Of a stretch of 64,000 bases of DNA, positions 46,026 through 55,823 are shown in pieces. Both the position numbers and the translations under genes were made by a program. Each line of letters opens with the position of its first letter. Positions within the stretch are counted from its first letter, which is position 1. The stretch is from Otatea glauca. Taxonomy: Eukaryota > Streptophyta > Magnoliopsida > Poales > Poaceae. The notes beneath the pieces were generated by a model, which saw nothing but the letters and a program-made list of their open reading frames with translations, was not told the DNA's origin and searched no databases. The stretch lies in contig CM070721.1 in the NCBI GenBank assembly GCA_036346275.1, positions 3,546,452 to 3,610,451 on the forward strand. Reading direction: 5' to 3'.

Positions 46026-46553
46026 AGGGGAGGCTGCATTTAGTTTCTGCCTTTCTGGTGTTTATCATGAGAGTGGCGACGAGACCCATCCAAGAATGGA
46101 GGGAAGGATAAGGTCTGCCAGTCTGCTACTGCTTGACGCAGGCAGGCCCTATCAGCACATGATATAGCCCGGGCTCCACCCAACAACAACCATCCCGACA
46201 GGCCCAGCTTGGTGTTTAGGGCTTGCCACTTTGGCAGGGACCGACATGACTGGCTCCAATAAATCGGGTCTTTTTTTTGGAGTTGTGATTAGTCAGGTCA
46301 TTCATACTGTCATTCACCAAAGGGTTTGAGTTCTCCGCAGTCGAAACGGGGATCGCAACTTAGATGGTTTTCAATCATAAGGGCTATTACTTACATGTTT
46401 TTGAATAGTATTTTTTTGAAAGATCTAAACTGTTATTTTTTAGTCCAACGATCCACACGCAACTACTTAAATTACAGTTTTCCAAAACATTGGCATTTAA
46501 ATTAGATAGTTTTTGGCTACACCAATAAAACTTACATAAACTTGGTAGATAGG

Positions 46554-47173
46554 TGTTAGCACTAGAATTTAGTGAGGTATGGCTAATTTATCACTTAAAG
46601 GATAAAAATGGTGTTTCTGGCCGATGTCAGGTAAAAAAGGAAAAGGATAAGCTAAAGATAGATTTATGGTCGATATTGATGTTTTATCTGTACGGAGGCT
46701 GATACGAATCATGATTAGTAACGTATCGAAGAATGATATGATCGACCGATGCACTATAAAAGAAAGTTAAGGGCGAGCAAAAGATAACAACCCTAATCAA
46801 ACAAACAACTCGCATTTACATTCTTTTCCGGTCAAATAGGTTGCGCATCGTCGATTGTTGGTCATCTTCGATTATGCCAGGTTTGATTTTCTCTGATCTT
46901 GTTGCTCATCGTCTTTTTCGAGAAAGTCTACCTTTATCTACCATCTAATTAGTCCTAATCGGCTGTTTAGACTTATCGTTACCCTTGATTTGATCGGCTT
47001 TTTAGCTATTTAGATCTTTACCGATTGTTGCACTAGATCGACTTTGAATATATTTTTTTATCTATCTTATCGATTACAGGACCAAATCGGTTGGCACATC
47101 ACGAACCAATTTGAATCTAGCGTTCTCATGTGTTAAAGCTAACTGATCCATCGTCACATTTTTTGGTGCAACA
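46554..47173 (+). mobile_element. Solo LTR (family D), 620 bp
   Basis: It runs TGTTAGCAC...GGTGCAACA, with flanking pentamers ATAGG (46549-46553) and ATAGC (47174-47178), a 4-of-5 target duplication. It is clearly related to 51995-52636 through the GTTGCGCAT/CGATTGTTG, TAATCGGC..TTAGACTTATCGTTACCC and CGATTACAGG blocks. It has a TATA-like CTATAAAAG at about 46754. It lies 0.5 kb upstream of the HD-ZIP start codon. Confidence 0.7.
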
Positions 47174-47578
47174 ATAGCCTAGCTGGGCTGGCTCGCTTCC
47201 GATGGGCGATGGCTTCAGGTTGAAGTTGAAGCCACCAGATTGGCACCACTATACTGCTGAAATGTAATGATATACTCCGTTTGACAATATTTGTCCGATA
47301 CGCATTCCAAGAGGCATGGAAGGAGTATCTATTATTAGTACTAGCATATATATACTCCTATTTAATCTAATATAATCTCACTTGGGAACCTGAATTAGCC
47401 AGCAATTAACCAGTTACGTTGATTACTCCGGAAATGCATCCGTAGTGCGTTCTCCAGGGTCAAAAGTCGCCGTCAAGCTCGCTAAAGAATCTCCAAAGGA
47501 GATCCACCCCACGCGCACCAGCTCATCATTGTCGACCGCTCCATACACGATCTCTCGCAATCCTCCGATTGATCCCTC

Positions 47579-47586
47579 TATTTATA
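47579..47586 (+). promoter_or_regulatory. TATA box of the HD-ZIP II gene
   Basis: TATTTATA followed by TCCGCGCACC lies 96 bases upstream of the ATG at 47682, the normal distance for a plant core promoter with a ~70-base leader. It sits in a C-rich context typical of grass promoters. Confidence 0.7.
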
Positions 47587-47681
47587 TCCGCGCACCTGCG
47601 CATCCCTTTCTTCATCACCATCGGCGAGTTCTCTACTCCTCTCTTCCTACACGAAGCTAGCTTAGCTCCAGCTAGTTAGAC

Positions 47682-48548
47682 ATGGCGCCTCAGAGCTTGG
47701 ATCTTGGCCTGAGCCTTGGCCTAGGCCTCGCCTCCCAGCCCAGCTTCTGTTACTCCGGCATCAATGCTGCAGCAGTGGACCAAGAAGTGGGTCCGGCGGC
47801 GGCGGAGGAGAGGACATGCTCACCTGGTAGCCCGGTGTCGAGCGGCAGCGGAAGCGGGAAGCGCGCCGAGAGGTCGGCCGGCAGCGGCGACGAGGACGAC
47901 GCCGGCTGCGACGGTAACGCGCGCAAGAAGCTGCGGTTGTCCAAGGACCAGGCCGCCGTCCTCGAGGAGTGCTTCAAGACCCACCACACCCTCACTCCGG
48001 TAAATCTCAATCTCATGCACTCTCCATCACAGAAATATCTGCGAGCATTTGCAGAAAGAATCGAGAATGACATGCATTTCTTACGCTTGCAGAAGCAGAA
48101 GCTGGCTCTGGCGAACAGCCTAAACCTGCGGCCGAGGCAGGTCGAGGTCTGGTTCCAGAACCGCCGCGCCAGGACGAAGCTGAAGCAGACGGAGGTGGAC
48201 TGCGAGTACCTGAAGCGCTGGTGCGAGCAGCTCACCGAGGAGAACCGGCGCCTCGAGAAGGAGGTCGCCGAGCTGCGGGCGCTCAAGACGGCGGCGCCGG
48301 CCGGTGCGGCGAGCCCCTTGACAACACTGACAATGTGCCTCTCCTGCAAACGCGTCGCGTCATCCTCTTATCCAACCGCCAATGCGGCCAACCTTTCCGC
48401 TGCCCACGTCGCCGTCGCCGCCAATGCCGGCATGCCCTCTCCGGTGGTGCTTCCGGGTCACCGGCAATTCTTCTGCGGATTCAGAGAGACCGGAGCGGTG
48501 TACGGAAGCTCCTCTGGACTCGCAAAGGCGGTCAAGGCAACCAGATAG
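47682..48548 (+). CDS. Class II HD-ZIP homeodomain-leucine zipper transcription factor (two exons)
   Basis: Exon 1 is 47682-47999 and exon 2 is 48093-48548, joined across a 93-nt GT..AG intron to give 257 residues. The N-terminus has LDLGLSLGLGL (residues 6-16), an EAR-type LxLxL repression motif. The homeodomain spans about 81-138 and ends with the recognition helix VEVWFQNRRARTKLKQ. The leucine zipper follows without a gap, with L146, L153, L160 and L167 at exact heptads. A CxxC motif (MCLSCKRV, C188 and C191) stands where class II proteins carry CPSCE. Class II members bind pseudopalindromic CAATNATTG as dimers in the nucleus, usually as repressors in shade, auxin and leaf-polarity responses. 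Length and layout fit the family. The start follows a GTTAGACATGG context. I cannot assign a specific rice Hox number. Confidence 0.92.
   Translation: MAPQSLDLGLSLGLGLASQPSFCYSGINAAAVDQEVGPAAAEERTCSPGSPVSSGSGSGKRAERSAGSGDEDDAGCDGNARKKLRLSKDQAAVLEECFKTHHTLTPVNLNLMHSPSQKYLRAFAERIENDMHFLRLQKQKLALANSLNLRPRQVEVWFQNRRARTKLKQTEVDCEYLKRWCEQLTEENRRLEKEVAELRALKTAAPAGAASPLTTLTMCLSCKRVASSSYPTANAANLSAAHVAVAANAGMPSPVVLPGHRQFFCGFRETGAVYGSSSGLAKAVKATR
48000..48092 (+). other. Intron inside the homeobox, 93 nt, phase 0, stop-free
   Basis: Donor CCG|GTAAAT, acceptor TTGCAG|AAG. It separates homeodomain helix 1 (ending ...HTLTP) from KQKLALAN of helix 2. Removing it restores a contiguous 60-residue homeodomain, which is why it is called an intron although the unspliced frame is open. 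Confidence 0.88.
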
Positions 48549-49165
48549 AACAAGTTATCTGCTCTGCCTCCATGGTCAGCATGGCAAGCAAGATAAATTA
48601 CGGCATTGTCACAACGACTCACAAAAGCAACTGTAGCAGAAAGTTTAATCGTATTTTTCTGTGTCTTTTTGGGGAAGTGCAAGTTAATTAGTTTTGACAA
48701 GATAGGATCGATCGATGAGTTCCCAGAGATTAATGTATGAATTCGAAAAGTTGTTGAAATAACAGGAGAAAAATCTAACCCTCTGTATCGTACTTATTTT
48801 ATCTGTTTTTAATTGGACTGGATGTCATTTTTTTTCCGGATTTGATAATGCACATGCAACTAAAAAATTATTGACTTTCAGTCGATTTTACTCACCCTTG
48901 AAGCAGCGTAGAGTTTTATGCTCCAACAAACTCATCTTCCACCTCTTCGGCGCCACTGTCGGGTTACAGCCTGGTTCACCAGATCCTCGAGCTTAGAGAG
49001 AGGGAGGGGCAACGGAAGAACAGGGGTGAGCGGCAGCGACGGCGGTGTGGCAGGACAGTGCCGGCTGGTGGGTTGACGACCAGGAGGAAAGAGAGGCGAT
49101 GAGCGGTGGGCGGCGGATCTAGCAACGCCCCTGTCGGAGATGAGGAAGGAGGCAACGAGAGAGGT
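48549..49165 (+). other. 3' flank of the HD-ZIP gene
   Basis: The 3' UTR presumably occupies the first 200-300 bases. No single AATAAA is seen; AT-rich near-matches lie at 48730-48770. A GC-rich, non-coding block lies at 48950-49160, possibly a transposon fragment. Confidence 0.4.
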
Positions 49166-49678
49166 TGTTGGAATTATGCTGAATTAACTCAATGAAAGAA
49201 GTCAAAAGGGTGTTGAGTTGAGGTATGATCCATATTACTTAGCTAGTTGGAGTGCAACTAACTTATAAAATGAGTTTGGACTCTAGTATAAGTTGGTGGC
49301 AAGACTAGAAGTACACATGGTTGGCTATGCTAGGTTACATGCGCGTGCGTATATCGCGTGACTTGTGACTCGTGACCGAGACGCGCTAAGTGTACTTAAT
49401 CTTTTGCCACGTGTACCGGCTATGCGCCTTTATATGGGAGACGTCCCTGTGCGTGGAAGGCAATGACCAACAAATTTGATCCAGTGTCATCTTTCTCTGA
49501 CGATCTCTGCTTCCTTCAGTACGTGCTGCTTTCGAGTCATCTGATCCCTTCGCCTATCGTGCAACGGGCATCCGATCCGACACCGGCCACTTGACATCCT
49601 GCATAGAAGACTACGATTAGGGTTTTAAAGAACATATCGATATAATAACTATTTGTGACCGAAGAACCCGACAGCTCA
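49166..49678 (+). repeat. Possible copia-type solo LTR
   Basis: It begins TGTTGGAATTATG, a frequent copia LTR start, and has a TATA-like TTTATATGGG at about 49429. It may end near CCCGACA at 49671. No matching target duplication was found, so the right boundary and the identification are tentative. Confidence 0.3.
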
Positions 49679-50099
49679 CCAACGCACGCGCGTCCGCACC
49701 TTACACGGCGGTGCAGGGCCACGACGCATCCATCCAACGCGCCGTTGCCTGCAGCCAAACAGCAGAAGCCGCCTCTGTATCGCGATCGATCGTTGTGAAT
49801 TCCGTCGCACGTGCCAATGCGCCAATTAACAATCGCCTAGCTAGCCCACGAATCAGATGCCGGCCGGGGACACGAGCACACACATGCAACGACGACGAAA
49901 GCGACCGAGCGCACGACGCAAACGCCGAGAAATCAATTAAAGAAGAGGCAATTTGGTCATATAAATTAGAACTAGAATAGAAAGCCAAAAGAACCAAAAA
50001 CAAAAAATAAGGGCCTAGCTAGCTACGAATATAAAAGTCGCCTGCTGATGCGGCGAACCGGTCGTTGACCGGGAGATAGTCTCTCCTCGCACTTCTACA
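49679..50099. other. Gene-free interval
   Basis: This is mixed-composition sequence with no domain-bearing ORF. The open frame 49711-49980 has no recognisable features. Confidence 0.4.
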
Positions 50100-50347
50100 T
50101 TAGTATTTTCTCATGATATGTATATAGTTAAGGAGATATTAAAAATAACTAAATTAATCCTCATTATTATCTCTAAATTTTATATTTCACGCATGCATAC
50201 AAGGAATATTAAATAAATTTAGATATTTATTAAAACCATGAAGGAAACATCAAACTAATTTTATAGAATAATATAAATGCGTCATGTATTTACAGATAAA
50301 ATTTTTCAAAAAATATATCATAATATAAATTTGGGACGGAACGAGAG
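50100..50347. mobile_element. Stowaway-like MITE, left end lost
   Basis: The right end TATAAATTTGGGACGGAACGAGAG resembles the Stowaway terminus. The body has the TAATCCTCATTATTATCTCTAAATTT core shared with the 39979 copy. Confidence 0.5.
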
Positions 50348-50351
50348 AGGA

Positions 50352-50470
50352 TGTTGCGTGACCGCTGACGGCGTGCACGTGTGGGCGACATGGCCGTACG
50401 CCCCGCCCCGCTGGCGCGGCCTTGGGATTCCACGCAACGCCCACATCCACATGGCCACTTGCGCTCGCGC
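50352..50470. repeat. GC-rich dispersed duplicate, copy 2 (partner at 42128-42235)
   Basis: It contains GCACGTGTGGGCGAC, GGCCGTACG, CCCGCTGGCG, GGGATTCC and CACATGG in the same order and spacing class as copy 1, directly after a MITE end. Confidence 0.55.
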
Positions 50471-50759
50471 GCCCTCCCCTTGTAGTCGCTTCCTCCTTTC
50501 TTACTTACCTTCGCCGTCGTGTTGGCATGTGGTAAATAATGAACCAAGACCCACTGGCGTTAGAAATATGCGCATCTTGTCGCCTACTTTAATCAAACCT
50601 ATGCTAATCAGCTAGCTTTGAGAACCGGACCCGGCATTTGCTGCACTTGTTAAAGAGGTTATTGCATGGTCTCTAAGCTCTAGATCGAGACGTGTGTACG
50701 TATAGACGTAGTCGCCGTCTGGATCGTCTTGGGGGAAGCTATGCATCACTCTCTTAATA

Positions 50760-51040
50760 CTCACTCCATTGATGAATATAAGGCCTATAGTTTGAATGAT
50801 CTGTTGAAAAATATAAGACGTGTATGTAGATTTAATGACCCTTTCTACCTATACCCCTATTTATTCTCTCTCAACCATATGCATTTATTCATTACCACCT
50901 ACATAAAGTATTATCTCTCATCTTTCAAGATAATTAAGAGGGATATGTAAATCATTTTCTCTCATGTCTTTCTCAATTTCACTACAACCTTAATCCCTGT
51001 TCCAAGTCAAAATACGTCTTATATTTATCAACGGAGGGAG
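50760..51040. mobile_element. Stowaway MITE, complete, 281 bp
   Basis: The left end is CTCACTCCATTGATGAATATAAG and the right end is CTTATATTTATCAACGGAGGGAG, which are inverted copies. Both ends are flanked by TA (50758-50759, 51041-51042). It is non-coding and would be mobilised in trans by a mariner-type transposase. Confidence 0.8.
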
Positions 51041-51863
51041 TATAATATAGGTTGTATAAGTATTGAAGCAAGTGAAGAAGAGATAAGTAATCACCAGCTA
51101 ACATTCATCAACGATTAAATATCATATAATTTTTAAATACTGGTGTATAAAAACACCTCCCTGAATCTTCATTGATCCTCGGGGGCACGTTATATGTATA
51201 TAAATTATCTGCATTCCTGTATATATCATGGTATAATGCTATATATTTTCTTCAACTACGTAAGACATTTCTTTCGTGCGTGCAGTGCAAAATTATCCTC
51301 CCTGAACAAGAGGCAGAGAAAAATGGAAAGGATGATCGAGATGGACATATACGGTTCTTGTAATGCTCATTTCATTGGCGCATTTGTTAGCCAGCTGATA
51401 ATCATTCGAAGCATATATGCTTTTCAATAACCATTACTCATAAGCCATGTTGCGTGCTTACAAAGTGGAGTACACAGTCCTGAGCAAACTATTTATTCCT
51501 CCCAATTAAGTAAACAAACAAGCAAACAAATAGACAAACATGTAGCTTTCCCACGTACACAATTATTGAGATACACATACACACGCACCGATCGATCCAT
51601 CTCTGCAGGTTGCATGGGATGAAATGATTACCAGCAGAGAGGGGCATGTGCACCAGAATAATTTAGCAGTTACCGATCGACCGATCCAGCCCAGCTATCA
51701 CGGAAAGGCAGCCTCTCTCCTATACATGCCTGCCACACTGAACAACCAGTCAACCACCATCAATCGGCCGTGCACACACGGTTTTTTTTTTTGACAGCAC
51801 GGCCATGTCGGCCAACTCAATGCATGGCTACCTAGCTAGCTAGCGGCAGAGATAAGGCATGTA
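51041..51863. other. Gene-free interval
   Basis: There are short frames only. A Tourist-like foldback may lie at 51060-51165. A T13 run at 51782 begins a TTTTTGACAGCACGGCC stretch resembling the end of other grass transposons. Confidence 0.35.
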
Positions 51864-52761
51864 CTCTCCCCGTAAAAAATACAAGATGTATCTTTTAAAC
51901 TGTCTTGATTATAAATATAAGATTATTTTACGTTTTAATATAAAATTAGTGTAATGTTTTCTCTACATCTCTAATAAATATTCAGTTTTACTATTGTTTA
52001 TACCAAAATTTAGCAGGTATAGTCAAAATCGGCAAGATAAAGTCAACATATAGTAACCAACGGACGATTTCAACGGATTTGAAGATATTAAGGAAAGACT
52101 ATCCGGGTTAAGGTCGATAAGGATCGTGCTTTGTAATGTGTTGTAATATGACACGATCAGCCGATGGATATAAAAGAAGGACAATGGCGAGCTGCAAAAA
52201 AAAAATAGAATCAAACCCACAATTTTACATTGTTCTCTTTTTTCCTGTTGACTAGGAGTAGCTTTTGTAACTTAGAATCCTTTCTGTAATTCGGTTTTGA
52301 TCAATAAAGTTGCGCATAGCCGATTGTTGATCTTCATCAATTACGCTCAGGTTTGATTTATTCTGATTTTGCTGCACATCGCCTTCTTCAGAATCGATCT
52401 ACATTTATCCTCTGATTAGCCTTAATCGGCTAGTTAGACTTATCGTTACCCTTTTGCCTCGATTTAATCGGCTTTAAGCTGATTGAGTTCAAGCCGATTG
52501 ATCTCCACGATTGGCTTTAGTGAATTTCATATTTTACCTTGTCGATTACAGGTCAAATCGACTGGTACACTCTGAACCTGGTGTTCGTCTGGTGTGCTGT
52601 TGTCAGAAACCCTGCTTCAAGTTTTTGGCGTCAACAACTATATATGTATGTATTGGATATAGTGTTTAGAGATAATAATTAGAGATAGTTTAGTCATGTG
52701 CAATATCTCCTTATGCTATATGCTAAAAAGAAATATATCTTATAAAATAGGAAGGGAGGAG
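51864..52761. mobile_element. Stowaway-like MITE split by a solo LTR
   Basis: The left part 51864-51994 begins CTCTCCCCGTAAAAAATAC. The right part 52637-52761 ends CTTATAAAATAGGAAGGGAGGAG. Together they form a ~250-bp Stowaway-type element flanked by TA (51862-51863 and 52762-52763). Confidence 0.65.
51995..52636 (+). mobile_element. Solo LTR (family D), 642 bp, with perfect target duplication
   Basis: It runs TGTTTATACC...GGCGTCAACA, flanked by ACTAT on both sides (51990-51994 and 52637-52641). It contains a TATA-like GATATAAAAG at about 52168, a TCAATAAAG poly(A)-type signal near 52300, and the same AATCGGC-rich second half as the copy at 46554. No internal region remains. Confidence 0.85.
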
Positions 52762-53183
52762 TACGATCGGCATGAACAAGTGGACTGAATTCATGCAGGA
52801 ACACCATGTAATGAAGTAGTAGCATGCAAATGATCGAATCGTAGATATATACTCAATCTACTCCATCATTGTACTGCGTATCTTGTTAGTTATACTTTTT
52901 CCTTGCGTGCATTGATCCATCCATAGTGCAATAATCGGTCAGCTCCAATTATTCGATCAGGAGGAGAAGGTGATCATACATCCGGTCCGGTCTGTACAAC
53001 TGTACGAGGACTCCATGCATGGCTTTGCTTCAGCTCGTTAATGGATCGATCATTCAACGGAAATTAAGCTAACAAACACCCAGCTGGCCTTCACGTTACA
53101 TGCTGGCCTCCATATGTATGCCCATTATACACTTCTACCCCTAGTTCGTAGCACGTATGCATGTACTACAGCGTGCATATGCG
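52762..53183. other. Gene-free interval
   Basis: This is AT-rich sequence with GATCGATC palindromes and no gene signals. Confidence 0.4.
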
Positions 53184-53950
53184 CAGGGCCGGTCCTGACA
53201 TTTTGGAGGCCGGGGCGAAAACTTATATGAAGGCCCCCATCAATCTCCTTTTATATATATATATAGTCTTATAAGCACACATCATTGAAGAAATTAATAT
53301 TCGATGCACAAAAATTACTTCTATAGAACACTTTAAAGTTAATGAAATGACAAATGCAAATTGTAATCATAAACACTTACTTGGCATTTGGCATCATCTT
53401 AAAAAAAAATTCTAACATCGACGTTGATGTCAACATTTTCCTCTTCTTCAGAAATCCCAATAGCTGGTTCCTCTTCCTCCACAGCAACTATCGCCAACTC
53501 ATCATTTGGGTTCGGGGAAGCACTTGTATTACTCTTTAAAAATTTGTCCATAGCTCCTCTCTGCGTTTCTATGAAGTCATCCGCATGTTTCTTTCTTTTT
53601 CTTTTTCGCACACGGATGGATACTTTCTACATGACATGATAACGCACGGTACTGAAAATAATAATAAATGTATCAAAGATTAAATAGTGTAAGACTAATA
53701 GGAAAAGAGATTAGGAAGATTAATATTCACTCTGTGGTGGCTGCGTCTCCGTCCGATCACGGTTGAATCGCCTGCATGCAGACGCCAGTGGCGGGGCCCT
53801 AGGCTAGCACCGTAGCACACTAGCACGCCGCACAAGACACTACAGCGGCATGATTCGTTGTTCGCCCAGAACACTGCCTCAAGATTTATGTGATTTGATT
53901 TTGGAAGAACATAGAAAGCAAGAGGCATCAATCGAACAACTAGTTGATCA
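53184..53950 (-). pseudogene. hAT-type transposon remnant with transposase N-terminus
   Basis: The left end CAGGGCCGGTCCTGACATTTTGG has the form of a plant hAT terminus. A minus-strand frame at 53399-53611 begins MRKRKRKKHADDF and continues with RGAMDKFL and an acidic stretch rich in glutamates, resembling the N-terminal segment of ZMYM1-like hAT transposases. The zinc finger, RNase-H-like core and dimerisation domain are absent. The right terminus was not found. Confidence 0.5.
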
Positions 53951-55446
53951 TGTTGTAGACGCGCAGGACTTTGATCATGAGGAAGCTGTAGAGGCCACCC
54001 AAGACGGCTGCCTCTTGGACTGCTAGAATCTAGATAGTCTGGTCACTGTGGTGGGCTAAGTCCAATAACCTATACTGATTATGTGTCCCCTTATATGTAG
54101 GCTTATATAGTACTACTACTTAAGTTTTATTCTACTAAACTAGTACTGAAGTACAGCATACTGTACAAATACATAGTGCATACATACATGATACTCCTTG
54201 GTCCTTGCTATAGCTAGCTACGGAGTTTTTCTTTTTGTATTAATCTTGCTAATTTCATAATGCAATTCACTATATAAACATTTCTCGTCGCTCTAAAACA
54301 ATACATTGGAGTCCGCCTGATGTTAACAAATGATCCGGTCCCATCCGTTCAGTCCATGTCAAAATAGACGGTGGGGATCTGCTTATAATCTACATAGGCG
54401 GTTAGATTTAGGGGAAGTAAAGGACGGGTATTATGGATGCACAGACATGGACTATATTACATCTGTGTTGTTTGGACAAGTCCTGGCATAATTGGTCCCG
54501 TTGCTTATATTTTTTATTACAAATTTGCCATCCTTACAAACAAATTTTCAAAACTAAACCCCTCCTCGACCTCGAAGGCTCCAACAGGTGACACGCGCCA
54601 CCTAATTAGCACGTGCACCACAGCAGCAGGTGGTGGGCCCACCGTGATAGGTTTACTGTTGTGTAACCCCGGCTTGGCAGTAAGGTATCAAGCTCCACGA
54701 TCGTGGACTGAGCGCTCGACAGCGGGCGATGGGCGAGGAGGGGGAGCGGCAGGGTAGTAGGATCTACAATGATGCCCTAGCGTGGTAGGTCCACGCTGGT
54801 CAGCTCGGCAGTTGCCTGCCGTGGGTCTAACCACCTACCGTTGTACATGGACGCAGTACGCGATAAAGAGCAGATTTGCCAAAAAAAAAAAAAGACAAGA
54901 GACCATAAAAAAATATGCTTCTTATTTGGAGGTTGAATAATAATAAGTGGGATCAGCCAATAATCAAACAACCGTGCCAAGTGTCCAACTGAAACCGTGC
55001 GTGATTGGGGGCATCAGGGACCCAATAATCAATCATAAGCTATAGCGGCATAGCCTATAGCCGCTAGCTGCCCGCTCTCACGGCAAGTGGGGCGAGTAAT
55101 TATACGCGGGCAGCGCACGGCACGGCGCGGCACGACCACACCACCGGCCTCGCGCGTCCCGTCTCGTTCGCTCGCCTCCCTCCACGAGGGCGGCACATGG
55201 GGAGTCCCCGCGAGCCTCGTACAGGTGGGCCCCACCCGGTCGAGCCGAGACCGGCCACGCGCAGACGCATGCAGGAGGGAAGCCAGCAGCTCAGATGGTC
55301 ATCATCGCATGATCGGGCCGGGCGCACGTGAGGGACAGCTAGCCAGCCAGCCCACGAATGCCAAATATTGCCGCATCTGCGGTGACTGTTAGATCACACC
55401 AAATTACTGTACAAGATACCACAACAATGGTTCTGCTTGCCAATTA
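53951..55446. other. Gene-free interval with a GC-rich island
   Basis: No supported gene is present. There is an A13-type run at 54880 and a GC-rich stretch at 55080-55330 with several open frames on both strands that lack domains. The latter contains TGGGCCCCACC and looks more like a promoter or transposon island than coding DNA. Confidence 0.4.
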
Positions 55447-55823
55447 CTCCCTCGGTCCAAGAACAGAGGACGTATTTGTTAAAACAAAATTTATTGTTTA
55501 AACGATCTTATCCACACATATAAACCGTATGAAGTTCCCTCCAATAAATATCTAACTTTACTCTAGATGTATGTATTTAGAGCAGCGCTTCAATGTTTTC
55601 CCTTCTAATACAAGTTGCACAAATTTTAAAGCAAGCGAAGGGGTAAGTAATCTCCATCTACTCTTCATTCATGCTTTAATATTTGTGCAACTGTAAAAAA
55701 GAAAAACATTGAAGCACCTCTCATGTATTTAATATAGTACTTAGAGATAGTAATTAGGGATAGTTTAGTCATAAGTAATACTTCTTTGATTTACGTGCTT
55801 ATATCTTATAAATTTAGAAGGAG
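55447..55823. mobile_element. Stowaway-like MITE interrupted by a second foldback MITE
   Basis: The outer left end is CTCCCTCGGTCC after TA. The outer right part, AGAGATAGTAATTAGGGATAGTTTAGTCATAAG..AATTTAGAAGGAG, matches the internal style of the copy at 52660-52761. The inner element is described separately. Confidence 0.5.
55583..55718. mobile_element. Foldback MITE nested in the Stowaway copy, ~136 bp
   Basis: Ends GCGCTTCAATGTTTT and AAAACATTGAAGCAC are inverted, and the arms extend inward through AGTTGCACAAAT/ATTTGTGCAACT. Nearly the whole element can form one hairpin. Confidence 0.65.

Noticed and set aside
55080..55400. GC-rich frames on both strands as a possible small gene
   Set aside because: No conserved motif, no splice pattern, and equal openness on both strands indicates composition only.
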